IMG/VR virus record: IMGVR_UViG_3300011013_000021
Coordinates: 1-49,279 of that record
Direction: 5' to 3' (one strand)
Source of the DNA: a virus
DNA length: 49,279 nucleotides
Shown: in pieces, positions 29,471 to 38,986 of the stretch
How the letters are laid out: every line of letters begins with the position of its first letter
How positions within the stretch are numbered: the stretch's first letter is position 1
Made by a program: the position numbers and the translations under genes
The notes under the pieces: generated by a model
Database searches by the model: none
What the model was told of the DNA's origin: nothing
Seen by the model: only the letters and a program-made list of their open reading frames with translations

Positions 29471-29691
29471 CAGATGACTTATCGAATGAAAAGAAAAAGG
29501 ATAACAAAAACCATAAAACTAAACAAGAAACACTTTATAAAGCTATGGTTAAAACCTTGGATAATGACGACGAGTGGTTGCGTGTGGTCAGTGAGCATGG
29601 TCGTATGCCAATCAAAACGTCAAGCAAACGATTGGATGACAAAAAAAAGAAATCAAAGAAACAGAAAAATAATTATCAATTTGACAGGTAA
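29467..29691 (+). CDS. Lys-rich small protein, 74 aa (GTG start)
   Basis: The GTG overlaps the preceding stop. The product is extremely Lys/Asp/Asn-rich (KKKKSKKQK near the end) and has a short ordered middle (WLRVVSEHGRMP). It overlaps the next ORF, and an A8 run occurs in the overlap at 29640. Unknown family; it may be a nucleic-acid-binding tail protein. Confidence 0.45.
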   Translation: MTDDLSNEKKKDNKNHKTKQETLYKAMVKTLDNDDEWLRVVSEHGRMPIKTSSKRLDDKKKKSKKQKNNYQFDR

Positions 29692-29911
29692 GGTTGCTAA
29701 TAAAGCACAGGCTATTGGTGTACGTGTATTGCGTCAATGGACTTCTGTGATACCCCCTGGTGATTCTTTAGCATTTGATTGTTCTTGTGCAAACAAAGAA
29801 AAACAATTTCGTGTATGGAAAAAATGGTTTACAAAACATGAAAGTAGTAAGTGGATTATCAATGATGATTTAAAAACATTCTTTTTTTATAGATCTTTAC
29901 ACTTAGAATAA
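29636..29911 (+). CDS. Unknown basic protein, 91 aa
   Basis: I place the start at the ATG at 29636; the frame is open from 29474 but the upstream part is a shadow of the Lys-rich gene. The product is basic and has a C-terminal WKKWFTKHE segment. No ribosome site is obvious. A frameshift fusion with the preceding ORF across the A8 run is an alternative. Confidence 0.5.
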   Translation: MTKKRNQRNRKIIINLTGKVANKAQAIGVRVLRQWTSVIPPGDSLAFDCSCANKEKQFRVWKKWFTKHESSKWIINDDLKTFFFYRSLHLE

Positions 29912-29932
29912 AAAGGTGTTCATTTATTACTC

Positions 29933-30094
29933 ATGGATTTCGCTAAATACATTGAAGCTGCATTAGCCGTTCATGCTGCAGCTAGTGTTATCACTGCTAT
30001 GACTCCTACCCCAAAGGATGACAACTTCCTCAAAGGTATTTACAAAGTTTTAGAGACTGTTGCATTGGTTATCGGTAAAGCAAAACAGCGCTGA
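29933..30094 (+). CDS. Holin-like small membrane protein, 53 aa
   Basis: The product has two short hydrophobic helices separated by a TPTPKDD turn and ends in GKAKQR. I recall this pattern from small proteins near lysis genes in tailed phages. The convergent endolysin at 30244 makes a holin role plausible, although it is on the other strand. A strong terminator follows within the antisense 50-aa gene. Confidence 0.5.
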   Translation: MDFAKYIEAALAVHAAASVITAMTPTPKDDNFLKGIYKVLETVALVIGKAKQR

Positions 30095-30247
30095 TTATTC
30101 AACAGGTTGGAACCAAAATACAACTCCTCCCTGTTCGTCAACCCATTTTTTAGTTGCGTAAGCCTCATTTTTATTGAGGGTTACGCATTTTTTTTCTTTT
30201 CCTAATTCCCAACAAATATTAACTTTAATTTCTTTTTTATTCTTCAT
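30095..30247 (-). CDS. Small unknown protein, 50 aa
   Basis: The ATG at 30247 overlaps the stop of the endolysin gene by four bases. The product is basic at the start and Trp-rich at the end (KKWVDEQGGVVFWF). It is directly abutted by the convergent 53-aa gene and carries that gene's terminator in antisense. Confidence 0.5.
   Translation of the reverse strand: MKNKKEIKVNICWELGKEKKCVTLNKNEAYATKKWVDEQGGVVFWFQPVE
30155..30195 (+). terminator. Strong plus-strand terminator inside antisense CDS
   Basis: TGCGTAA-g-CCTCA (30155-30167) pairs with TGAGG-g-TTACGCA (30075 bases into the 30 kb segment, 30175-30187) around TTTTTAT and is followed by eight T. It is the longest intrinsic-terminator stem I found. 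Confidence 0.85.
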
Positions 30248-31359
30248 TTGGTAACAAGTAAAGCCCAGCCTGTTCCGTTGCCATCACACTCCCAGCGCTT
30301 AAGCCAATTTTTTCTACTGTAACAAATACTGCATCCTGCTGTTGATTCGTTGTTGATGTAACCACCATTCACCATGTCTGCATCACCATTAGGATCATGG
30401 TGAACAAAATTGTCTTTATCAAAACCGATTACACAAGTCCAGTGGCCGCCCCCCTCTGGTCTAGCAATAGAACCATGATGCAGCCAACCCACCGCAACTG
30501 GTCTGCCATGCCTAATTTCATTTTCTAATATTGCTGAATTACCGTCTGTAATAAATTTTGCTTTTAGACCGAGTGATTGCAGTGTTTGTACTTGTGCTAC
30601 GGCTTCTGTTGAATCACCAAATTTTCTACGAATAGAATTATATTCATCATCACTTTGAACTGCTCCATAATATTTTGCTATCATTGCACAGCTACTAGAA
30701 AAACATTCTCTGTAACCAGTACCTGATTTATTATCAAGCTGATATTCATAGGGAACATCAAGAACAATGTCATTGATAATTAAATCTTCGTTGCAACCAG
30801 GAGTTCCTGTTTGTTGATCCATTATTTGAATCAATTTTTTGGTGTAGTCTGGATCGGTTGCATAACCTTCGCTAACTAATAGTTCAGCGCATTCATTACG
30901 GCTTGAGGCTCTATTGACTCCCTGGTAGCCCTTAAAATCCTTATACCAACGGTTAACAAGATATTTTACGCAATCATCAATAGAATCAAAATCAATAAAA
31001 CCGTCTGTAATAGTAATCCATTTGTTATCAATAAATTCAGATGTTTCACAGTCTGAACCACCGGCTCCCTTTAGCCCGAAGTAATTATGTTTACCTGATA
31101 CATGTTTACCCCAGCTGGATTCCAATGCCCATTGTGCTGCTACACATTCAGGATATTTTGCGCCTGCTTGTTTGGCCGAATTATAAATTCCGTCCCAGGT
31201 ATTATTACCTACATTCTTTTTATTTGTTACTTCTCTATATTTAGAAGCAAAAATATTTAAGATTTCAGGAGATACTTTGGTTTGAAGCCAGTTCCAGGCA
31301 TCAATCTGATGCTCTAAAGCATCGTAATATTTTGCTGCGTCTGTAAATTTAATCGTCAT
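30244..31359 (-). CDS. Two-domain endolysin: GH73 glucosaminidase plus C39-like peptidase, 371 aa
   Basis: The N-terminal 190 residues match FlgJ/GH73 muramidase-glucosaminidase (AAQWALESSWGKHVSGKHNYFGLKG with the catalytic Glu). From about residue 200 a C39-like papain fold follows: the ECFSSSCAM Cys region, then GGHWTCVIGFD (His) and VHHDPNG (Asp). It would cleave both glycan strands and peptide cross-links. No signal peptide is seen, so it depends on a holin. The combination is unusual. A second, GH24, lysozyme is encoded at 43194. Confidence 0.8.
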   Translation of the reverse strand: MTIKFTDAAKYYDALEHQIDAWNWLQTKVSPEILNIFASKYREVTNKKNVGNNTWDGIYNSAKQAGAKYPECVAAQWALESSWGKHVSGKHNYFGLKGAGGSDCETSEFIDNKWITITDGFIDFDSIDDCVKYLVNRWYKDFKGYQGVNRASSRNECAELLVSEGYATDPDYTKKLIQIMDQQTGTPGCNEDLIINDIVLDVPYEYQLDNKSGTGYRECFSSSCAMIAKYYGAVQSDDEYNSIRRKFGDSTEAVAQVQTLQSLGLKAKFITDGNSAILENEIRHGRPVAVGWLHHGSIARPEGGGHWTCVIGFDKDNFVHHDPNGDADMVNGGYINNESTAGCSICYSRKNWLKRWECDGNGTGWALLVTK

Positions 31360-32062
31360 TTTTGTTAAGGACTGTTTTTTTGTAATTACCTTTATACACT
31401 TTAGGACCTATATGCATACAAGTGCTTGAAAAATCAATCCAGATTTCAAAACCCAAATCATGTAATTTTTCACAAAGAAAAACATCTTCTCCCATAAAAC
31501 CTTCTCCATTAAAATCATATTGACAAATATTTTTTATTTTGTTTCCTCTAAAATAAATATCTACACTATTTTTGCTTAATGTCTGTAAACTTTTTTTGCT
31601 TAATTTTAAACAACTTGTACTAACAATATTAACTGCCTGTAAATTACCTTCGATTGTTTCAAATTGTTCTTCATCTTCAAACCAAAAATCATAAACTTCT
31701 TCTCCTTCAATTTTTTTAACTGTTGGTATCGCAATAACATCTTTTGGATTTTTAATTATGTTAATTAAAGTATTTGGATTACAACAAACGTCTGCGTCAA
31801 TAAAAATCATACAATCGTAATCTTGTTCAACAGCAAGAGACATTAATTGATTTCTTGCCATGGGCAAAATACTTTCATAAGAAAGCATGCAGACATCAAT
31901 ATTAATATTATTGGCGGCTCCTAATTTAGAAATTTCATTTATTGTAGACGCATAATAAGCATCTACTTGCCCATGCAAGGCAGGTGTAGCAATTAATACG
32001 TTGGTTGGTTTTTTCTGATCTGTTCTAAAACTTTTTGCCATTGAGGAATTCTTTTTTGCCAT
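31349..32062 (-). CDS. GT-A glycosyltransferase-like protein, 237 aa
   Basis: A FIDADV motif (DxD, about residue 91) and downstream GEGFMGEDVFLCEKL fit GT-A enzymes that read out nucleotide-sugars. A later ATG at 32041 reduces the 70-base overlap with the neighbouring gene and is equally plausible. It is adjacent to fibre genes and so may glycosylate virion proteins. Confidence 0.75.
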   Translation of the reverse strand: MAKKNSSMAKSFRTDQKKPTNVLIATPALHGQVDAYYASTINEISKLGAANNINIDVCMLSYESILPMARNQLMSLAVEQDYDCMIFIDADVCCNPNTLINIIKNPKDVIAIPTVKKIEGEEVYDFWFEDEEQFETIEGNLQAVNIVSTSCLKLSKKSLQTLSKNSVDIYFRGNKIKNICQYDFNGEGFMGEDVFLCEKLHDLGFEIWIDFSSTCMHIGPKVYKGNYKKTVLNKNDD

Positions 32063-32919
32063 GTCCAGTTTTCGTTATAGAACTCAGTTTGTTTTTTAAG
32101 TTTTAATTGATTTTCTGGTGTCCAATAAGAATCAATTACTTCGTTCAATACGGTAGCATATTTTTCAGCCAATCGAAGATAATCGGAATCATAACAAACA
32201 AAATCAGCGTATTCTCCGCATGTCTCTGATAGTGCTCCATAATTAGTAACCACTGCTTGACATCCAGCGCACATGGCTTCTATTGCTGCAATGCAAGATG
32301 TTTCTTCAAAAATACTTGGATATGCAAAAATATGTGCTTCTTGCAAGGCATCTCTTATTTCTTGATTTGTTGCGTATCCTTTATAGTTAATACCAGGGGT
32401 ATTTTTTAATTCATCAAACAAAGGTTCAAACTTATTTCCTAGCATTTTTTCAAATACAGGGCCATAAATTTTAGTAGAGGAATACACATCTAATTCAATA
32501 TCGTTGCGATTTAAAATTTGAAATGCTTTTAATAATACGTGTAACCCTCGCCAAGGGGTTGAAGTGTGTATTAATTTTAATTTTTTCCCCTTAGATTTTG
32601 GTTTAGGTAAAAATTTTGTTGTTGCATTTTTTATGACTATTGATTTCCATGGGGGTGTATTAAATTTTTCTCTAAATTTTTGATGGCACCAATGCGAATT
32701 GTAAATAAAACAATCAATTTTATTTACAAAGCTACCACTTTTCATTCCTTGTACATTATCCTGGTCATAACTTAATTGTTGCAAAAGAATATTTTTTACA
32801 CCCGGAACAATTAAATTTTTATCACAATTACAAACAATTAAATTAATCCCTTCAAAATCAAGATAACTCTGAAGGGACTCAACTAAAATCTCAGTTCCAC
32901 CTTTGGGTGTACTTGGCAT
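31993..32919 (-). CDS. GT4-type glycosyltransferase, 308 aa
   Basis: The C-terminal half has the GT4 hallmarks: STPWRGLHVLL, then YPSIFEETSCIAAIEAMCAG (E-x7-E) and the following VVTNYGALSE. The N-terminal half is a Rossmann-like acceptor domain beginning PKGGTEILVE. It neighbours another glycosyltransferase and two tail-fibre genes, so fibre or host-envelope glycosylation is plausible. Confidence 0.85.
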   Translation of the reverse strand: MPSTPKGGTEILVESLQSYLDFEGINLIVCNCDKNLIVPGVKNILLQQLSYDQDNVQGMKSGSFVNKIDCFIYNSHWCHQKFREKFNTPPWKSIVIKNATTKFLPKPKSKGKKLKLIHTSTPWRGLHVLLKAFQILNRNDIELDVYSSTKIYGPVFEKMLGNKFEPLFDELKNTPGINYKGYATNQEIRDALQEAHIFAYPSIFEETSCIAAIEAMCAGCQAVVTNYGALSETCGEYADFVCYDSDYLRLAEKYATVLNEVIDSYWTPENQLKLKKQTEFYNENWTWQKRIPQWQKVLEQIRKNQPTY

Positions 32920-32953
32920 TCAAAAAACTAATCTATATTGATTATAGATAATT

Positions 32954-35900
32954 TTAAGCGCCTTGCAATTGAGCAATGGTTTGTTCGGCTGCTTCTAAAC
33001 GATCAATTAATTGTTTAACGGCTTGAACAAGAATTGGATACGTTTTAAGTGGGGCTGCTTCTAGTTTCTCAGGATTTGAATCAAGAACTAAACTTGTATA
33101 TTCAGTAGTATTTAATTCAGTTTCTACTGTCTGTAGTTCCTGAGCAATAAAACCATAATCTTTTTTACCATTAAACTCACTGGGAGAATAGACACGTTCT
33201 CCAGAGACCATGGTTACTTGAGGGTCTCTACGTGCCCACTCAAACTTAACGGGTCTCAATCGTTTAATAAAATCAATACCATGATCGAGATCCGCAATAT
33301 TTGTTTTATCTCTTTCATCAGAAAGACTAGTAATACTTGTTTGATTACATCTTAATGTTGTAATCAAATTATTACCTAGTGTAATTTCATTGTTAACACC
33401 TCCGGCCGAAGGTTCAGAATTATGACCAATAAATGTACAATTTGATCCGGTAACAAGACCAAGGCCAGCGTACCCTGCACTATTTCCTATTGCTGTATTG
33501 AATCCTCCGGTTGTCAATGAAAATAGCGCAGCATTTCCTACGGCTGTATTTCCGATATTTAAGTTGCTAGAAAGAGAAGCGTATCCTACAGCGGTATTAT
33601 AGTATCCAACTTGTGTGCTAATAAGAGCATCGTATCCTACAGCGGTGTTTTGAAAGCCATCTTGAACGCTCCTGCCCGCTCGATATCCTATTAGTGTATT
33701 GCCGTCGCCTGTTGTTATACTTTGACCTGCTCTATATCCAACAAGAACTGAACCAACTGTATGTCCATTTGATGCATTGTCAATACCAATAGAAACATTT
33801 TTGGATACCTGTGAGTTACCGAAATGATTAAACATATTACTACCGATTAATATATTGTCTCCACCTGTATGTGTTACACCTGTTGGCGAACATATATTCT
33901 TTCCAATCAGTACATTGTTGGGGCCAGAAATAGTGCTGCCGCAGAATGAGCCTACATAAACATTGCTGTCTTGAGGTTTATCATCCTTGGCCAGATCGCT
34001 GCCAACTGCAACTGTATATGTCCAAGAATTAGTCCAAGCTGTAACAAAATGATTACTAGCTATATAACTGCCTATTGCAACATTTCTGGTTCCAGAATAT
34101 ATTCCCTTCGCACAGTTATTACCTCCTATCATAACGGTCGATGTTAAAAATCCTGAAGATTCACTGGCAACTCTATAACCAATAGCAACATTCTCGCTGG
34201 TGTTGTTATCGGGTGAAGGATAAGCTTCCTCTCCAATAACTATATGATTATTTGTACCACTGTGAGAAATACCTGCACGATGTCCAATATAAACACCACC
34301 GCTAACAGTGTTACCACTTTCTAATGCATAATTGCCAACAACAGTAGTGTTAAATAGACTTCCTCCTGCGTTCTTCGATGAGTAATTACCTATGCTTATA
34401 TTTCCAGTGGCATCATAAATTGAATTAAGAGCTTCATGGCCAACAATTACGTTATTTTGAGCTTCAAATGATGCCAGAGTAAATCCGCTGTCTATTCCTG
34501 CATTATTGCCTATAGCTATAATGTTTGTCTGGGTAGCCTTAAATGTTCCCGGATTAGATGAAGTGGCTGTTCTATAACCAATAAGTATTGTTCCTGATGG
34601 ATTCCTGGTATTTGCACCTGCACCCCATCCAATAACTGTATTTTGGTTGCCGCTTGTGCCAGTTACACCTGATAAAGCAAAGGCACCAATAATGACACCG
34701 CTTGTTAAGGGCTTAGGTACTGTTCCTGTTGGTTGAAGACCTGCTCCCGCTTCAAAACCCAAAATAGTAGAGCCACTTGCTCCAAAAGATCCTGTAACAA
34801 CAGCTGTACCAACACCTAATGTGGTTGTGCCTGGGGAACCAAGTGTTGAGCCACTTAAATTGGGTACAGGTGCCCAGCTTAAATTTGTAGCTCCATCACT
34901 AACTAAAGCGTAACCAGATACAGATGCATCACTAGATGGTAATCTCCATCTTATGTTTGTAAATGCTGCCATGCCAGTAGGTGGGTTAAAACCGACTGAA
35001 TTGGCTGTTCCACTTTCGTAAAAATCTACTCCTGCTCCATCTGTAAATTGAATAAGACCAAGCCCAGCAAACGGTGATCTAGTATTGCTAATGGTCATGT
35101 ATCCATAGCCACCAGCTGCAAAATTACCTGTACCGCCAGTTATGAATCCTCCACTTAAACCAGCTGCATTTAAATAGTTGTTTGCAGTGTTGTAAGATAA
35201 ACTAGATGTTGCACGAGCAAGTCCACTTCCAGTGGTATTGTCTTTTAAAACAGGATAAATAAGCCCTGCTCCTGGAATTGAGCTTGCATTAATACCTGTT
35301 GAGTAAAGCTGTCCACCTCCTACAGGTGCCCAGCTTAAATTTGTAGCTCCATCACTAACTAAAGCATAGCCAGATACAGATGCATCACTAGATGGTAATC
35401 TCCACCTTATGTTTGCTAGTCCCATCCCAGTAGGTGCGTTAAAACCGACTGAATTGGCTGTTCCACTTTCATAAAAATCTACTCCTGCTCCATCTGTAAA
35501 TTGAATAAGACCAAGCCCAGCAAATGGTGATCTATTATTGCTAATAGTGAGGTATCCATAGCCACCATTTGCAAAATTACCTGTACCGCCAGTAATAGTT
35601 GTTCCACTTAAACCAACTGCATTTAAATAGTTGTTTGCAGTGTTGTAAGATAAACTAGATGTTGCACGAGCAAGTCCACTTCCGGTGGTATTGTCTTTTA
35701 AAACAGGATAAATAAGCCCTGCTCCTGGAATTGAGCTTGCATTAATACCTGTTGAGTAAAGCTGTTCACTTCCTACAGGTCCCCAGCTTAAAGTTCCAGA
35801 TGCATCACTAACTAAAGCGTAACCAGATACAGATGCATCACTAGATGGTAATGCCCATCTTATATTTCCTGCAATGCCAGTAGGTGCGTCAAAACCGACT

Positions 35901-36610
35901 GAATTAGCTGTTCCACTTTCATAAAAATCTACTCCTGCTCCGTCTGTAAATTGAATAAGACCAATAGAAAATGGTGATCTATTATTGCTAATGGTGAGGT
36001 ATCCATAGCCACCAAGTGCAAAATTACCTGTACCGCCAGTTACTGTACTACCTGTAATATTTGTGAAGTCCCCTGTACCTGCTTGTACGGTAATACCAGA
36101 AATAACACCGCCTGTAGAATAAACACCTGATCCAAAAATACCAGATCCGGTTACAAAAATATCTTCAACAAAAAAAGCGTCACCAGTAACTGTTAATCGT
36201 TCTTTCGTAACGCCTGTTACAAAAGTAGCTGTATTTGCGTTTAATACATCAAAATTACCAGTTTGGCCGGTGATTGTATTACCTGAAATGGTACCGGTAG
36301 AGGTGTGACCACCGACGTTTAATACATCAAAATTACCAGTTTGACCAGTAATAGTAGTGCCTGACAATAAAGTCAGTGCATGGATTTCAACACCAGTAAT
36401 ATAAGTAAAATCACCCGTAGAAACAGCTAATCCACTAAAGTTACCAGAGGGTGCGAGAACAGTTTGAAATTCGCCGGTAACACCTGAAATAGTTCCTGAA
36501 ATAACAAGGTTTTCTGCATTAACATCTATTAGACCGGAAACGTTTAAGGTTGCTTCGCCACCACCACTGGTGTAAATAATTTGATCAACTTTTACTTTAC
36601 CGAATGCCAT
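32954..36610 (-). CDS. Tail fibre with repeats and C-terminal S74 chaperone, 1218 aa
   Basis: Order: an N-terminal attachment part, GTTITGQTGNF-type repeats (to about residue 190), three copies of a roughly 152-residue module (about 190-600), many NTAVGYxAL / VIGYRAG head-like repeats (about 620-1080), and a C-terminal S74 intramolecular chaperone starting at SLSDERDKTNI. S74 domains trimerise the fibre and then cut themselves off. It would bind the host surface. The repeats predict a long beta-helical trimer. It forms a pair with the adjacent 762-aa gene. Confidence 0.85.
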   Translation of the reverse strand: MAFGKVKVDQIIYTSGGGEATLNVSGLIDVNAENLVISGTISGVTGEFQTVLAPSGNFSGLAVSTGDFTYITGVEIHALTLLSGTTITGQTGNFDVLNVGGHTSTGTISGNTITGQTGNFDVLNANTATFVTGVTKERLTVTGDAFFVEDIFVTGSGIFGSGVYSTGGVISGITVQAGTGDFTNITGSTVTGGTGNFALGGYGYLTISNNRSPFSIGLIQFTDGAGVDFYESGTANSVGFDAPTGIAGNIRWALPSSDASVSGYALVSDASGTLSWGPVGSEQLYSTGINASSIPGAGLIYPVLKDNTTGSGLARATSSLSYNTANNYLNAVGLSGTTITGGTGNFANGGYGYLTISNNRSPFAGLGLIQFTDGAGVDFYESGTANSVGFNAPTGMGLANIRWRLPSSDASVSGYALVSDGATNLSWAPVGGGQLYSTGINASSIPGAGLIYPVLKDNTTGSGLARATSSLSYNTANNYLNAAGLSGGFITGGTGNFAAGGYGYMTISNTRSPFAGLGLIQFTDGAGVDFYESGTANSVGFNPPTGMAAFTNIRWRLPSSDASVSGYALVSDGATNLSWAPVPNLSGSTLGSPGTTTLGVGTAVVTGSFGASGSTILGFEAGAGLQPTGTVPKPLTSGVIIGAFALSGVTGTSGNQNTVIGWGAGANTRNPSGTILIGYRTATSSNPGTFKATQTNIIAIGNNAGIDSGFTLASFEAQNNVIVGHEALNSIYDATGNISIGNYSSKNAGGSLFNTTVVGNYALESGNTVSGGVYIGHRAGISHSGTNNHIVIGEEAYPSPDNNTSENVAIGYRVASESSGFLTSTVMIGGNNCAKGIYSGTRNVAIGSYIASNHFVTAWTNSWTYTVAVGSDLAKDDKPQDSNVYVGSFCGSTISGPNNVLIGKNICSPTGVTHTGGDNILIGSNMFNHFGNSQVSKNVSIGIDNASNGHTVGSVLVGYRAGQSITTGDGNTLIGYRAGRSVQDGFQNTAVGYDALISTQVGYYNTAVGYASLSSNLNIGNTAVGNAALFSLTTGGFNTAIGNSAGYAGLGLVTGSNCTFIGHNSEPSAGGVNNEITLGNNLITTLRCNQTSITSLSDERDKTNIADLDHGIDFIKRLRPVKFEWARRDPQVTMVSGERVYSPSEFNGKKDYGFIAQELQTVETELNTTEYTSLVLDSNPEKLEAAPLKTYPILVQAVKQLIDRLEAAEQTIAQLQGA
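34840..36060 (-). repeat. About 455-bp tandem module repeated three times in the fibre gene
   Basis: The shared 30-base core containing CCAGATACAGATGCATC appears at 34914, 35370 and 35823, giving periods of 456 and 453 bases. Each module encodes about 151-152 residues. Copies differ by scattered substitutions and two to four codon-length indels, which shows in-frame duplication followed by divergence. Confidence 0.85.
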
Positions 36611-36650
36611 GTCTTTGTTTTATTTTTAATTATAATCGCTTTAAATCTAT

Positions 36651-38939
36651 TTATACTGTCAGCCAAATTGAGCCAGTTGGTACTGTAACAGTAACTCCAC
36701 TTGATAATGTAAGTGGTGTAATTGAAAATCCATTAAAACCACTTTCAATTATTTGATCTTCTTCGTAAACTATTTTAGTTTCAATCATTGCGCCTCTGAT
36801 CATTCTTTCTGTTCTTAGACCAGAAGCTCCTGAAATATAACCGCTAGAAATAATATTTCCCGTTGTTGTGGTAACAAAGTTTGCAACAGTAAAATTACCG
36901 GTCGTAGCTGTAACAGTTACTGATTCAATTAAGGTGCCACCAGTAATAAAATCTCCGGAAATAAGATCTGTAAAAATTCCTGTGGAGCCGGAAACAAAGT
37001 GAATGCTGCCCGTGGTGCCTGTCATTGTGGTACCACTTAATAAAGCAGTAACAACTCTGGTACTGCCTGTAATTCTGCTTACAGATAAATCTTGACCCGC
37101 AATAATTTCACCAGATAAGGTATCTGTAAAAGTACCCGATACACCACTTACAGTTGTAAAATTACCTGTTTCAACATCAAGAGTTCCAAATCCAATTGTA
37201 TTTCCGGTTAAGTTATCAAATAAACCTGTTGTTCCTGTAACAGTAATACCTTTTACTGTTGTTCCGGTAATTGTTGTGCCTGTGATTACAGTTGCTGTAA
37301 TGGATTCAAAATTACCAGTTGTACCGGTAATGGTTGTACCGGTAATCGAAATGGCATTAAAGCCACTAATTGTTGCTGTTTTAAATTGTCCGGTTTGACC
37401 AGTGATTGTTAAACCAGAAATTTTTGTTGTGGCATCTAATCTTGAAACATTAATAATTTCAAAATTACCTGTAGTACCCGTAACGGTTATTCCTTGAACA
37501 TTGGTACCGCTAATGCTTGAGAATTTACCGGTTTGACCGGTAATGTTCACACCAGTAATATTTGTTCCTGTTATTGACGTAAATTTACCCGTAACACCGG
37601 TAATTGTTGTACCGGTAATATTGTTTGCATTTATTGTTTCACCTGTAATTAAAGTTGAACCTGTAATTGTGTTTGAAGTAATGTCACCAAAGGTGCCAGT
37701 AATTCCGGAAAGAGTAGTGCCACTTACTGTTCCGGTAATAGATATATTGCTTTGAAAGAAACCACTACCTGTAACAGTTAAATCTCCACCAATTTCAACA
37801 TCACCTGTTGTTGAAATACTGGGAATGTTTACTTGATTTATAAATGTACCAGTTAAAGCTGTTAAAGAGGTAAATTGTCCAGTAACGCCAGTAATTGTTT
37901 GACCACTTAGTTTAGTTGTAAAAATACCGGAAACAGCTTGCTGCGTAGTAAATAAACCTGTATTACCAGTAACCGTGTTTCCGCTTAGTTTTGTTGTAAA
38001 TGTTCCTGTTTCTCCTGTGATTTGATTAAAATCACCTGTTGGGGATTTAATTGTTAAGCCGGATATCTCTGTAGATCCCGTAATAAATTGGCTTGTTAAA
38101 GAAACAAAATTACCAGTTGTTCCGCTAAAGCTTATAAACTTACCGGTTTGTCCTGTAATTGTTGTTCCCGTTAAAGAAGTAAATGTTCCAGTATTTCCGG
38201 TAATTGTTGTTCCTTTTATGGTTGTACCGGTAATGGTTAAACCAGTAATATTAGTTCCACTAATATTTGAAAACTTACCTGTAATCCCGGTAATTGTTGT
38301 GCCGGTAATGTTTGTTGATTGAATGTTTGTAAATTTACCTGTTTCACCGGTAATAGTGGTACCAGATAACGTACCGGTTGTATTAATTGCTGCGCCAGTA
38401 ATAGCAGCGCCACTAACTAAACTAAATAAACCACTAACACCTGCAATTTCTTGGCCTGTAACTTGTGTGAATTTACCTGTTGATCCTGTTACAGTGGTCC
38501 CCGTAACGACTGTAAAACCTGCAGATGTACCTGTAATTGTTACACAAATAATTTCTGTAATATTTCCTGTTGTGATGTTAGCATTGGTACCCCTTAAGTC
38601 CGAACCAGTAATTGTGTTGCCGCTGAGTAAGTTTCTAAACTCTCCGGTTCCCGTGCAAACTAATTGGTTAAAGGTACCAGTGCCCGATATTTGAACGTTT
38701 AGGGGGGCAAACGTTCCACCAATAGTAAGATCGTTATCAACTGTTAAGCTACCGGCAATAATGCCACCAGTTAACTGTAAATAATAAATATTATAATATT
38801 CCCTGGATGCAAGGAAAGTAAATTTTCTATTTTTAAGTCCCGGATCTATTTCAGAAACATCAACAACCGTATATAAATCGTCGTTTGCAATATCTGCACC
38901 CGCGATTGCTGATAATTCTGAGATCTTCCTATCTGCCAC
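36651..38939 (-). CDS. Repetitive tail or baseplate fibre protein, 762 aa
   Basis: After an N-terminal MADRKISEL attachment-like segment, almost the whole protein is a series of imperfect 10-15-residue repeats of the form ITGTTITGxTGxF, rich in Thr, Gly and Ile. That is typical of phage fibres with beta-helical stems. The last 80 residues lack the repeat and lack an S74 domain. It is probably the proximal partner of the 1218-aa fibre. Confidence 0.8.
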   Translation of the reverse strand: MADRKISELSAIAGADIANDDLYTVVDVSEIDPGLKNRKFTFLASREYYNIYYLQLTGGIIAGSLTVDNDLTIGGTFAPLNVQISGTGTFNQLVCTGTGEFRNLLSGNTITGSDLRGTNANITTGNITEIICVTITGTSAGFTVVTGTTVTGSTGKFTQVTGQEIAGVSGLFSLVSGAAITGAAINTTGTLSGTTITGETGKFTNIQSTNITGTTITGITGKFSNISGTNITGLTITGTTIKGTTITGNTGTFTSLTGTTITGQTGKFISFSGTTGNFVSLTSQFITGSTEISGLTIKSPTGDFNQITGETGTFTTKLSGNTVTGNTGLFTTQQAVSGIFTTKLSGQTITGVTGQFTSLTALTGTFINQVNIPSISTTGDVEIGGDLTVTGSGFFQSNISITGTVSGTTLSGITGTFGDITSNTITGSTLITGETINANNITGTTITGVTGKFTSITGTNITGVNITGQTGKFSSISGTNVQGITVTGTTGNFEIINVSRLDATTKISGLTITGQTGQFKTATISGFNAISITGTTITGTTGNFESITATVITGTTITGTTVKGITVTGTTGLFDNLTGNTIGFGTLDVETGNFTTVSGVSGTFTDTLSGEIIAGQDLSVSRITGSTRVVTALLSGTTMTGTTGSIHFVSGSTGIFTDLISGDFITGGTLIESVTVTATTGNFTVANFVTTTTGNIISSGYISGASGLRTERMIRGAMIETKIVYEEDQIIESGFNGFSITPLTLSSGVTVTVPTGSIWLTV

Positions 38940-38986
38940 TTAACATATTCATGCCTACTCGTAATTATAATTCCACTGCATCTCTA

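Noticed and set aside
34840-36060. Mobile element or CRISPR in the fibre gene
   Set aside because: The repeats are in frame, 453-456 bases, and encode a repeated protein module.
37543-38694. Plus-strand Val/Pro-rich ORFs opposite the fibre gene
   Set aside because: They are shadows of the TITG repeats on the minus strand.
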